Assembly: GCA_947460085.1 (NCBI GenBank)
Contig: CANHGA010000039.1
Coordinates: forward strand, 1 to 12,365
Source of the DNA: Synechococcaceae cyanobacterium
GTDB taxonomy: Bacteria; Cyanobacteriota; Cyanobacteriia; PCC-6307; Cyanobiaceae
Direction of reading: 5' to 3'
DNA: 12,365 nucleotides
Positions 1 through 6,405 of the stretch are shown piece by piece. The position numbers and the translations under genes were made by a program. Every line of letters begins with the position of its first letter. Position 1 is the stretch's first letter. The notes under the pieces are model-generated. The model ran no database searches. It was not told the origin of the DNA and saw nothing but the letters and a program-made list of their open reading frames with translations.

Positions 1-116
1 CAGAAGGCAAGCGTTTCATCAAGCTTCGCGTCTCCACCAAGGCCCTCAAGACCATCCTGAAAAAGGGCTTGGGTGCCTATGCCAAGGAATTGGGCATCAA
101 TCTCGCCAAGATCTGA
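1..116 (+). CDS. rpmB: 50S ribosomal protein L28, C-terminal part (gene cut by left edge)
   Basis: The frame starting at base 3 reads 37 residues to a TGA at 114-116. The segment ends KKGLGAYAKELGINLAKI, which matches the C-terminal end of cyanobacterial L28 as I know it, preceded by the basic stretch RFIKLRVSTKALKTI. L28 is a small protein of the large ribosomal subunit. The N-terminal half lies outside the window, so start and promoter cannot be judged. The next gene begins only 4 nt after the stop, so the two may share a transcript. Identification rests on this short conserved tail. Confidence 0.9.
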   Translation, partial: EGKRFIKLRVSTKALKTILKKGLGAYAKELGINLAKI

Positions 117-120
117 TTCG

Positions 121-729
121 ATGCGGCGTCGAGCTCTGTTCAGCGCTGCTCTTCAGGCAACCCGCTCTTCAAGTTCGTTCCTTGCCATGGGCATTGGACT
201 CACCAGCCTGTTGGCCAAAAGCCAACAGGCTTTTGCTTTGGGCGGAACCTTGCCCGAGCTGAATATGCCTGCCCCCGATTTCAACCTGGCTGGCGTGGCC
301 CCAAGCAAGCCGGGGCAGGCCAGTGAGGCCGTAGGGACCCAACGGCAACTGGCCGACTTTTCTGGGCAATGGCTGGTTCTCTATTTCTATCCACGGGATT
401 TCACCGAAGGCTGCACCATCGAAGCCCGGGGGTTCCAACAGGATTTAGGCCTGTTCCACAAGGCTGGCGCTGAAGTGGTAGGCATTAGCGCCGACAATCC
501 CGATTCCCACGCCGAGTTCTGCGGTAGCGAGGGCCTGGCCTACCCCCTGCTCTCCGATCCCGGTGGCAGCGTAAGCAAGAGCTACGGCAGCTGGATCGCT
601 CCCTTTTCCCAACGCCACACGTTTGTGATCGACCCCGACGGAATCCTGCGGGCCCGCTTTGTAGCGGTGAGGCCCAGTGGCCACAGCCATGAGGTGCTGG
701 ACACCTTGAAAAGCTTCCAGGCCGCATAG
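121..729 (+). CDS. Exported PrxQ/BCP-type peroxiredoxin
   Basis: A 202-residue thiol peroxidase that should reduce hydrogen peroxide and organic peroxides. The active-site segment is FYPRDFTEGCTIEARGF (residues 89-105). Pro91, Thr95 and Cys98 form the Pxxx(T/S)xxC signature, and Arg165 in QRHTFVID is the expected active-site arginine. The residue five after Cys98 is Arg, so the resolving cysteine of E. coli BCP is absent. Cys134 in AEFCGSEGL lies 36 residues after Cys98, the spacing I recall for PrxQ proteins with the second cysteine in helix alpha 3 (for example Xylella PrxQ). Residues 1-39 look like a signal peptide: MRRRALFSAA, a hydrophobic stretch, then a probable cut after AFA. The double arginine suggests Tat export to periplasm or thylakoid lumen. 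I chose ATG 121 because the upstream ATG at 73 lies inside rpmB and would bury the signal. No clear ribosome site is visible. The phosphatase gene follows after 24 nt. Confidence 0.88.
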   Translation: MRRRALFSAALQATRSSSSFLAMGIGLTSLLAKSQQAFALGGTLPELNMPAPDFNLAGVAPSKPGQASEAVGTQRQLADFSGQWLVLYFYPRDFTEGCTIEARGFQQDLGLFHKAGAEVVGISADNPDSHAEFCGSEGLAYPLLSDPGGSVSKSYGSWIAPFSQRHTFVIDPDGILRARFVAVRPSGHSHEVLDTLKSFQAA

Positions 730-753
730 GCTGAGAAACCCGGGTTCCCGTTG

Positions 754-1632
754 ATGCCGAGCCGCCGCTCCCTGCTCAAAGCCATTCCCCTGGCTTTGGT
801 TGCAGGCTTGATCACAAGCAGCGCTGCTGGCTGGATACCGAAGGTCCAAGCCAACCCAAGCTCGCAGCCCAAAACAGCGGCCCACGTCCTGGTCACGGCA
901 GACACGGGCAGCGGTAACGCTGAGCAGTTTGCCAATGGTAAACAAATGGCCGCCATTCACCGGCAGCGGCCGGTGGATTTCGTGATCCTTGGCGGCGACA
1001 ACATCTACCCCGATGGCAACCTGGCCGAGGTGGAGGCCAAGTTCAGCAAGCCCTACGTCGCGCTCCTGCAAGCGGGTGTGCCGTTTCATGCGGTACTAGG
1101 CAACCACGACATCCGAACAGGCAACGGCGAACCGCAAGTTGCCTACAAGCCCTTTGGCATGAAGGGCCGCTGGTACACGATCCGCCAGGGTCCTGTCGAA
1201 TTTTTCATGTTGGATACCAACATGAATGCCCCCTGGCAATTTCAGATGCCCTGGCTGAAAAAGGCCTTGGCCAGCAGCTCGGCCCCCTGGAAAGTGGTGG
1301 TGGGTCACCATCCCATCTATTCAGCAGGCCTGTATGGCGATGATCCCAATGCCATCGCCCGCCTAACCCCCGTGTTTGCCAAATATGGCGTGCAGCTTTA
1401 CATCAATGGCCACGAGCACAACTACGAGCGCACCCAATCCATCAATGGCACCACCTATCTGATCACCGGCGGCGGAGGGGCTTACCTTCGCCCCATCCTG
1501 GCCAATGGCCGCAGCGTGAAGGTGTCGAGCAGCTACAGCTTCGTGGAGTTGAGCGCCACCGACAAAACCCTGCGCATCGACGCCTGGACCAACAAGGGCC
1601 AATCCCTGGATCAGGCGGTCCTGACCCGTTGA
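754..1632 (+). CDS. Tat-exported purple-acid-phosphatase-like metallophosphoesterase
   Basis: A 292-residue calcineurin-like phosphoesterase, closest in motif pattern to tartrate-resistant/purple acid phosphatases. The metal ligands are in order: Asp50 (VTADTGSG), Asp82 and Tyr85 in GGDNIYPDG, Asn118-His119 in LGNHDIR, His185 in VVGHHP, and His220/His222 in INGHEHNYER. The tyrosine three residues after the bridging Asp is the Fe(III)-ligand position in purple acid phosphatases. The N-terminus MPSRRSLLKAIPLALVAGLI carries an SRRxxLK twin-arginine motif and a hydrophobic core, so the protein is probably folded in the cytoplasm and exported. It may release phosphate from organic phosphate esters outside the cytoplasm, but substrate and regulation cannot be read here; I saw no PHO-box-like array. 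ATG 754 is preferred over TTG 751, which adds one residue. The stop codon lies inside a perfect hairpin. Confidence 0.88.
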   Translation: MPSRRSLLKAIPLALVAGLITSSAAGWIPKVQANPSSQPKTAAHVLVTADTGSGNAEQFANGKQMAAIHRQRPVDFVILGGDNIYPDGNLAEVEAKFSKPYVALLQAGVPFHAVLGNHDIRTGNGEPQVAYKPFGMKGRWYTIRQGPVEFFMLDTNMNAPWQFQMPWLKKALASSSAPWKVVVGHHPIYSAGLYGDDPNAIARLTPVFAKYGVQLYINGHEHNYERTQSINGTTYLITGGGGAYLRPILANGRSVKVSSSYSFVELSATDKTLRIDAWTNKGQSLDQAVLTR

Positions 1633-1653
1633 TCAGGCTGCGCCCTGATCAAC
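1628..1653. terminator. Perfect 10-bp hairpin between convergent genes, possible terminator
   Basis: GTTGATCAGG (1628-1637) and CCTGATCAAC (1644-1653) are exact reverse complements around a 6-nt loop (CTGCGC). The left arm contains the phosphatase stop codon (1630-1632). The right arm ends 11 nt before the stop of the opposing glnT-like gene. Position between two convergent 3' ends suggests transcript ending or 3'-end protection for both. There is no T-run on either side, so it is not a classical intrinsic terminator. Confidence 0.45.
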
Positions 1654-1664
1654 CGGATCCCTAA

Positions 1665-3002
1665 TCAACCATCGAGCCCCGTGTCCCGCTCCCAGTCGCT
1701 GATCGCTGCTCTGGAATGGCCCATGCCCTGGAAGTGCTGCCATTGCTGGCCTCGGAGTTTCAGGTAGGACTGGCAAAAGCTTTCGCCAAGGGCCTCTTGC
1801 AAAACAGCATCCGCCTCGAATGCAGCTAGGGCTTCACCCAGGCTGCTCGGCAGCCGCCCGCAAGTGTCAGGGGGAAGGGGGTTGGCGTAGTTGTCGTTGG
1901 AGTGGGCTTCGCCGGGATCAAGGTTGCGGGCTATGCCATCGAGGCCCGCTGCCAAAACGGCAGCTTGCAAGAGATAGGGATGGGTTGCCCCATCGGGCAG
2001 CCGAAGCTCCAGGCGCTGGTCATCGGGAATACGCACCATGTGGGTGCGGTTGTTGCCCGTGTAACTGATTCCGCCGGGCGACCAGGTCGCCCCCGACGTG
2101 GTGGGTGGGGCTGCTAGCCGCCGGTAGCTGTTCACCGAAGGATTGCTGATGGCACAAAGGGCAGGAGCATGGGCCATCAAGCCGCCCAGGAAGTGATAGG
2201 CCAGCGGAGATAAACCTTTGCTACCGGCCGTGTTGGTAAACAGATTGCTCCCCGCCCCCGGGCTGCCGGGGAGCCCCCAAAGCGAGAGGTGGGTGTGGCA
2301 GCCATTGCCGGTCAAGGTCTCAAAGGGCTTGGGCATGAAGCTCGCCCGCATTCCCTGCTGTTCAGCGAGGGATTTCACCATCACCTTGAAGAAGGCATGG
2401 CGATCAGCGGTGGTTAGGGCATCGGCGAAGGTCCAATTCACCTCAAATTGGCCATTGGCATCCTCATGGTCGGCTTGGTAGGGGCCCCAGCCCAACTCCT
2501 CCATTGCCTCCAATAACGGGCCAACCAGGGGATAGCGGCGCATCAAGGCCAGCTGGTCGTAGCAAGGCTTGTGCTGATGGTCGGCCTCGTCAGCAATGGC
2601 CATCCCAGAGGCATTCAGCAGAAAAAACTCGGCTTCAACCCCGCTGCGCAGCTCGAAGCCCAGTTCTGAAGCCCGCTGCTGTTGGCGCCGCAACAGACCC
2701 CGGGGACACTGGGCCATGGGTTCACCTTCCAGCAGCAATTCGGTGGCGACCCAGCCCACATCCCGTTGCCAGGGCAGGCGCATCAGGCTGGCCGGATCGG
2801 GGAGGGCCATCACATCGCCATCGGCAGGTGATAGGTCGAGCCAGGCGGCAAAGCCGGCAAATCCAGCCCCATCCCGTTCCATTGCCTCCAGGGCGGAGGT
2901 GGGCACCAACTTGGCCCGCTGAATGCCAAACAGGTCCGTAAAGGAGAACAAGACAAAACGAAGCTGAAGTTCCCGGGCCGCGTTTGCAAGGTTGGGGGTC
3001 AT
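1665..3002 (-). CDS. glnT: Glutamine synthetase family protein, GlnT / gamma-glutamylmethylamide synthetase type
   Basis: A 445-residue glutamine-synthetase-fold ligase that should use ATP to join an amine to the gamma-carboxyl of glutamate. Family marks: FTDLFGIQRAKLVP (21-34), GVEAEFFLL (121-129, metal-binding Glu pair), HEDANGQFEVNW (179-190), GNGCHTHLSLW (232-242), NPSVNSYRRL (287-296), GNNRTHMVRIP (316-326) and LELRLPD (331-337). The text GAGFAGFAAWLDLSPADGD matches what I recall of the rhizobial GlnT ('type III') group. That group also includes gamma-glutamylmethylamide synthetases, rather than housekeeping GlnA, so the acceptor may be an alkylamine instead of ammonia. All visible catalytic positions are kept. 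ATG 3002 gives a natural N-terminus. It is the last gene of the minus-strand run, 57 nt after the alpha/beta hydrolase. The symbol is by family resemblance; the actual substrate is unknown. Confidence 0.82.
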   Translation of the reverse strand: MTPNLANAARELQLRFVLFSFTDLFGIQRAKLVPTSALEAMERDGAGFAGFAAWLDLSPADGDVMALPDPASLMRLPWQRDVGWVATELLLEGEPMAQCPRGLLRRQQQRASELGFELRSGVEAEFFLLNASGMAIADEADHQHKPCYDQLALMRRYPLVGPLLEAMEELGWGPYQADHEDANGQFEVNWTFADALTTADRHAFFKVMVKSLAEQQGMRASFMPKPFETLTGNGCHTHLSLWGLPGSPGAGSNLFTNTAGSKGLSPLAYHFLGGLMAHAPALCAISNPSVNSYRRLAAPPTTSGATWSPGGISYTGNNRTHMVRIPDDQRLELRLPDGATHPYLLQAAVLAAGLDGIARNLDPGEAHSNDNYANPLPPDTCGRLPSSLGEALAAFEADAVLQEALGESFCQSYLKLRGQQWQHFQGMGHSRAAISDWERDTGLDG

Positions 3003-3059
3003 TGCGTCTTCAAGAACGACGGAAAGGATGAAAAGCCTGAATCGAATGAACTGATGGGA

Positions 3060-4013
3060 TCAGTTGGACAGCAACTGATCCACCACCGCTCGCAGCTGCC
3101 GCTGCTCTGGCTCACTGCCGTGGGGGTTTCCAGCCCTGTGGCCGAGTAGGGAGTCGATTTGAACAAAGGTGCAGTTCGGGATCAAGGCAGCGTCCGCGGC
3201 CATGTCATCGACCGTGAAATAGAGGTCTCGATTGGCGGCTACCAGGGCTGTCTCGGCCTGGATCTGGGGCAACTGCCCGACCACGTCATGCTCCAGCCAG
3301 GTATCGATCATCGCGATCAAATCGCGGGGATCATGGCGCCGGTAATGGGGTAACCATTGCTCTTCGACATACTCCTCCATGGGTTGGTCGATTTGGTTGT
3401 AAAAGGGTTGGCTCGATGCCCAACTGGCATAGATCAGGGCGTAGGTGCGCAAGCCATCGAGGGGTTCCGCATCAAAGCTGCTGCCGTTCCAATGGCGATC
3501 GGATAGAAGGGCATGGCGCAGGCTGAGCAGAAAGAGTCGGTTGTGGTTAGATGTGCGCCCAGTGCCGCAAATACAACACAGACGCTCCACCTGGTCGGGG
3601 TAACGAACAGCCCATTGGTAGGCCTGTTGGGCGCCCATGGACCAGCCGTAAATCAAGGCGGGGGAATCAACTTCAAAACAGGCAGCAAGCAAGCGGCGCT
3701 GGGCAGCGACGTTGTCGCGATGGCTCACGACCCATCCCTGCTCAGCCAAACCCATCGCTCCATGGCTTGGGCTACTGGATACCCCATTGCAGAACATATC
3801 GACGATCACAATGCAATAGCGCTCAGGATCAAAGAGGGGGCCCACCATCCAGGCCAAATCCTGGTGCCTGGCCCCGTAGGAGGTGGGAATCAAGATCAGA
3901 TTGCTGCGATCCTGATTCAATTCGCCAGCTACGCCATAGCCGATCTGGGCATTCGATATGGTTTGACCACCTTGAAGTGGGACATCACCCAGCGAAAAAT
4001 GGCCACTCCTCAT
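3060..4013 (-). CDS. Alpha/beta hydrolase of the homoserine O-acetyltransferase (MetX)-like superfamily
   Basis: A 317-residue alpha/beta-fold enzyme. The N-terminal part LILIPTSYGARHQD (39-52) and IVIVDMFCNGVSSSPS (68-83) resemble MetX-like proteins. The nucleophile elbow is YGWSMGAQQAYQWA (122-135) with Ser125; Asp263 (ANRDLYF) and His292 (LLGHRAG) fit the acid and base of the triad. True MetX usually runs to about 350 residues or more, so this is likely a different hydrolase or acyltransferase. The open frame extends back to 4181, but ATG 4013 is preferred because it overlaps the desaturase stop as ATGA (4010-4013) and the upstream residues look like unrelated translation of the desaturase gene. 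That overlap implies translational coupling. The reaction is unknown; hydrolysis of an ester or amide, or acyl transfer, are the family options. Confidence 0.8.
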   Translation of the reverse strand: MRSGHFSLGDVPLQGGQTISNAQIGYGVAGELNQDRSNLILIPTSYGARHQDLAWMVGPLFDPERYCIVIVDMFCNGVSSSPSHGAMGLAEQGWVVSHRDNVAAQRRLLAACFEVDSPALIYGWSMGAQQAYQWAVRYPDQVERLCCICGTGRTSNHNRLFLLSLRHALLSDRHWNGSSFDAEPLDGLRTYALIYASWASSQPFYNQIDQPMEEYVEEQWLPHYRRHDPRDLIAMIDTWLEHDVVGQLPQIQAETALVAANRDLYFTVDDMAADAALIPNCTFVQIDSLLGHRAGNPHGSEPEQRQLRAVVDQLLSN

Positions 4014-4933
4014 TGCGGCAGGGCCCAGGCAGATAGATTGCGCAACATCTTTTTGTGCACAGCGAGATAGCCAGCATCCAGATGCTTGAGCGCAGGTCCA
4101 ATCCAGCGGTGGGCAGCGGGCAAGGAATGGAAGGGAAGCGATGCATACAGGTGATGTTCGGCGTGGAAGGGCATGTTCCACATCTGCCAGGCCACTACTG
4201 GATTCGTGAGGGTTGTACGGGTGTTGGTGGTGCCATTGGCGTCAAAACTGCAGCCGCTGTGCTCAGCCAAAAGCACCAGTCGCAGGAACGGTTGACCAAC
4301 GGCCAAGGGCAACAACCAATTCCAGAACAGAAAACCACTGCCATTGAGCACAGATACCAGGGCTAAAGCTCCATAAATGGCGAACTGCCAACGCACCGAT
4401 CGCCTGATCTGGGGTATCACCTCAGGGCTGAGATAGGCAAGCCCTGAGAGGTCGCCAAACAGAAGCCGGGCGTAGCCGCGAAACTTTCCCATCCACCAAT
4501 TCCAGCCACTGATCTCTAGCAAGTAGGAGAATCCCGTGGTTGGGAAGCCATCCTCAAGCTCTGGATCGAGGCCGATTTGGTGCGCATAGCGGTGATGCCA
4601 CTGGTGATAACGGCGATAAAAGGTGGAGTTGTAAAAACAAAGCAACCCAGCACACCAGGCCACGGCGTCGTTCACCCGGCGGGAGCGAAATGCGGTTCGA
4701 TGGCAGCACTCATGCAAGGGTGCAAAGGCGGTGGCCAAACCGATGCCACTGGCTAGGAGCCCTACCAAACGCAGCAGCATTGGCAGCCCGACCTGGGCCC
4801 AGAGCCAGCCACCCATGCCAATCGTGAGCAGGTGGCTGATGGACCGAATCACCCCAGGGCGATCCAAGCCGATGTTGAGTTCGGCGAGAACTGAACGGGG
4901 CAGCAGGGCTGCCGAAGGGGGATTGGAAACCAT
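4010..4933 (-). CDS. Membrane fatty-acid-desaturase-like di-iron enzyme
   Basis: A 307-residue integral membrane protein with the three histidine boxes of the desaturase superfamily: HECCH (74-78), HQWHH (110-114) followed by His118, and HAEHH (257-261). A further His225 in LLAEHSGC and His269 in LPFHSLP are also typical. Hydrophobic stretches near 38-70, 92-105, 183-197 and 201-223 would hold the membrane helices. The run NMPFHAEHHLYASLPFH resembles the rhizobitoxine-desaturase-like branch I recall, not the acyl-lipid DesA/B/C enzymes. It should use O2 and electrons to insert a double bond or hydroxyl, but the substrate cannot be told. It follows csaB by 27 nt and overlaps the next gene by 4 nt. 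ATG 4933 is the only reasonable start. Confidence 0.88.
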   Translation of the reverse strand: MVSNPPSAALLPRSVLAELNIGLDRPGVIRSISHLLTIGMGGWLWAQVGLPMLLRLVGLLASGIGLATAFAPLHECCHRTAFRSRRVNDAVAWCAGLLCFYNSTFYRRYHQWHHRYAHQIGLDPELEDGFPTTGFSYLLEISGWNWWMGKFRGYARLLFGDLSGLAYLSPEVIPQIRRSVRWQFAIYGALALVSVLNGSGFLFWNWLLPLAVGQPFLRLVLLAEHSGCSFDANGTTNTRTTLTNPVVAWQMWNMPFHAEHHLYASLPFHSLPAAHRWIGPALKHLDAGYLAVHKKMLRNLSAWALPQ

Positions 4934-4960
4934 CGCCCCATCACACCAGCTGGGCTGCCC

Positions 4961-6049
4961 CTAAAACGGTGTGGATGGCAACCGAAGGGCAAGTCCTTCG
5001 AAAATGGTTCGGTGCTGTTGGGCCTGGCCATGCAGGGCTTGGACACGGGCCCTGGCAGGGGGCAGGTCCAAACACGATCTCCAGCTTGCGAGAAGGGTTT
5101 CTGCCTCCACGGGAGCATCCAAGCTCTGGCAGGGGCAGCCGATTGCCATGGCTGCGGCGGCAACCTTGGGGTCATAGCTCAAGGCCACCGTGGGGCTGCC
5201 TGACAGGGCCGCCAAAATCAAGCCATGGAGCCGCATGGCCAGCACCAGGCCAGCGGAGGCGAACACAGCCATGGCTTCGCGGGGATGGGCTGGCACCACC
5301 TCCCGACTTCTGCGCTCGAGTTCCGGACTGAGAAGACCTTCACTGCGCAATTGGGCCAACAAGCCCCGATCCTGCTCCCCATGGAAGGCCAACCAGATCA
5401 CCTGCCGGTTTTCCTCCACCGCAAGGGATGAGAGGGCTTCCAGGTAGGGCACCCAGGAGCGGGCATCCAGGTGATGGGTAGGCCGGAAACACACCACAAG
5501 GGGGCCCTGCTTGCCGCGCCATTGCTGGGGTGCCAGGGCCCAGACGGGATCGGGAGCCACCAAACCCGCTACTCCCCATTCGGCGGCAAGGGAAGCGGAA
5601 GCCTGATCCCGCCAGCTGATGGCAGTGGCGAAGGGCAACAGAGCGCGCACCAGCAGGCGACTGCGTCTGCGGCGCAAGGGGCCCAGCCCCTGGCCCCACA
5701 GCAGCACCTGCTTGCCCTGGAGCTTGGCGGCAGTGATCAGCGCCCCGTAATAGAGGAGGCTCCGGAAGCTCGTGGAGTCCTGGAGGAGGCTGCCGCCACC
5801 CAACACCAGGGCATCGACGCCCTTCAGGGCATGCAAGACCTGGCGGAGCGAGCGCCTGGGCAGCGTGGAAACGCCAAACCGTTCGTGCACCTGGGGCTCG
5901 TCGTAGGCCGTCACGGTGGGAATCACCCCAGCCGGCAACTGGTCCAAGGCCACCTGCAAGAGGGCGTCATCGCCGAGATTGTGCTCCCCGTAATAACCAC
6001 AGAGCAACACGCGCTTGGCGATTGGCTGGGCCAAGACAAGCAAAACCAA
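4961..6049 (-). CDS. csaB: Polysaccharide pyruvyl transferase, CsaB-like
   Basis: Up to 362 residues. Marks of the family are LLCGYYGEHNLGDDALL (15-31), LVLGGGSLLQD (81-91), GQGLGPL (119-125), APDPVWAL (165-172), LAMRLHGLILA (270-280) with the conserved Arg-x-His, and ALSYDPKV (289-296). CsaB proteins add ketal-pyruvate to cell-wall-linked polysaccharide, which in bacilli anchors SLH-domain proteins; cyanobacteria use SLH-domain porins, so an outer-envelope role is plausible. No ATG is available in frame: the stretch starts at TTG 6049, with other candidates TTG 6043, TTG 6034 and GTG 6010. Relatives begin just before LLCGYYG, so 6034 or 6010 may be the true start. It lies 30 nt or more downstream of the small 64-aa gene and 27 nt upstream of the desaturase. 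Confidence 0.85.
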   Translation of the reverse strand: MVLLVLAQPIAKRVLLCGYYGEHNLGDDALLQVALDQLPAGVIPTVTAYDEPQVHERFGVSTLPRRSLRQVLHALKGVDALVLGGGSLLQDSTSFRSLLYYGALITAAKLQGKQVLLWGQGLGPLRRRRSRLLVRALLPFATAISWRDQASASLAAEWGVAGLVAPDPVWALAPQQWRGKQGPLVVCFRPTHHLDARSWVPYLEALSSLAVEENRQVIWLAFHGEQDRGLLAQLRSEGLLSPELERRSREVVPAHPREAMAVFASAGLVLAMRLHGLILAALSGSPTVALSYDPKVAAAAMAIGCPCQSLDAPVEAETLLASWRSCLDLPPARARVQALHGQAQQHRTIFEGLALRLPSTPF

Positions 6050-6079
6050 CTGATACCCAAAAGCATCGCATTGCTGCGA

Positions 6080-6274
6080 TCACCGGCTCGCCGAGTGCCT
6101 AAAGCGCACGCGGTAGGTGGTGTGGGCAGGGCCGAGATGCTGAATTAGGGCATCACGGGCTTCTTCATGGAGCTCCTCCAGGCTGCCGGCCACAATCCGC
6201 AGCTGGCGCTCTTCCGCCTTGGCCTCAACCCCCTGGGGATGGCAGGGGGCCACATCAAAAACAATCTCTCGCAT
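6080..6274 (-). CDS. Small conserved-looking protein of unknown function (64 aa)
   Basis: Reads MREIVFDVAPCHPQGVEA at the start, then AKAEERQLRIVAGSLEELHEEA and RDALIQHLGPAHTTYRVRF. The layout is a beta strand, a charged strand, an amphipathic helix (SLEELHEEARDALIQHLG) and a final strand. This resembles small HicB-like or ribbon-type folds, but I cannot assign a family. There is no HicA-like partner next door, so a toxin-antitoxin role is not supported. The open frame extends to 6406, but the upstream part (many Arg, Trp, Ser) does not look like protein; ATG 6274 gives a sensible start. It ends at least 30 nt before csaB and appears to be the first gene of the minus-strand run. Confidence 0.68.
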   Translation of the reverse strand: MREIVFDVAPCHPQGVEAKAEERQLRIVAGSLEELHEEARDALIQHLGPAHTTYRVRFRHSASR

Positions 6275-6339
6275 ATCCGGATGACAGCGTGTCCAGCTTG
6301 ATCGGCTTTTTCGGCCATGAAGGAGCTGGATCCATACGG

Positions 6340-6365
6340 AGAACCGGCGCGTTAGGGACGGTTCT
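6340..6365. promoter_or_regulatory. Dyad symmetry in divergent intergenic region, possible operator
   Basis: AGAACCG (6340-6346) and CGGTTCT (6359-6365) are exact reverse complements separated by 12 nt, so equivalent bases are 19 nt apart, close to two helical turns. The site lies in the 131-bp gap (6275-6405) between the divergent 64-aa gene and the DUF2499 gene, where promoters for both directions should be. The same gap holds CCATTGCA twice (6378-6385 and 6403-6410), the second copy covering the TTG start. No regulator can be named, and a 7-bp dyad can occur by chance. Confidence 0.3.
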
Positions 6366-6405
6366 GGCATCTCCCTACCATTGCAATTCCATTGGGCCCT
6401 AGCCA

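Noticed and set aside
445..1089. Minus-strand open frame of 214 codons opposite the peroxiredoxin and phosphatase genes
   Set aside because: It lies antisense to two genes with full catalytic motifs and has no recognisable domain; it is a by-product of GC-rich third positions.
4014..4181. Longer N-terminus for the alpha/beta hydrolase
   Set aside because: Overlaps the desaturase coding end, is Cys/Pro/Arg-rich and unlike family N-termini; the ATGA start explains the arrangement better.
5471..6148. Plus-strand open frame of 225 codons opposite csaB
   Set aside because: Antisense to the CsaB motifs and without family features.
6080..6274. HicB-type antitoxin as a firm call for the 64-aa protein
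   Set aside because: Only a vague fold resemblance; no HicA-like toxin gene adjacent.
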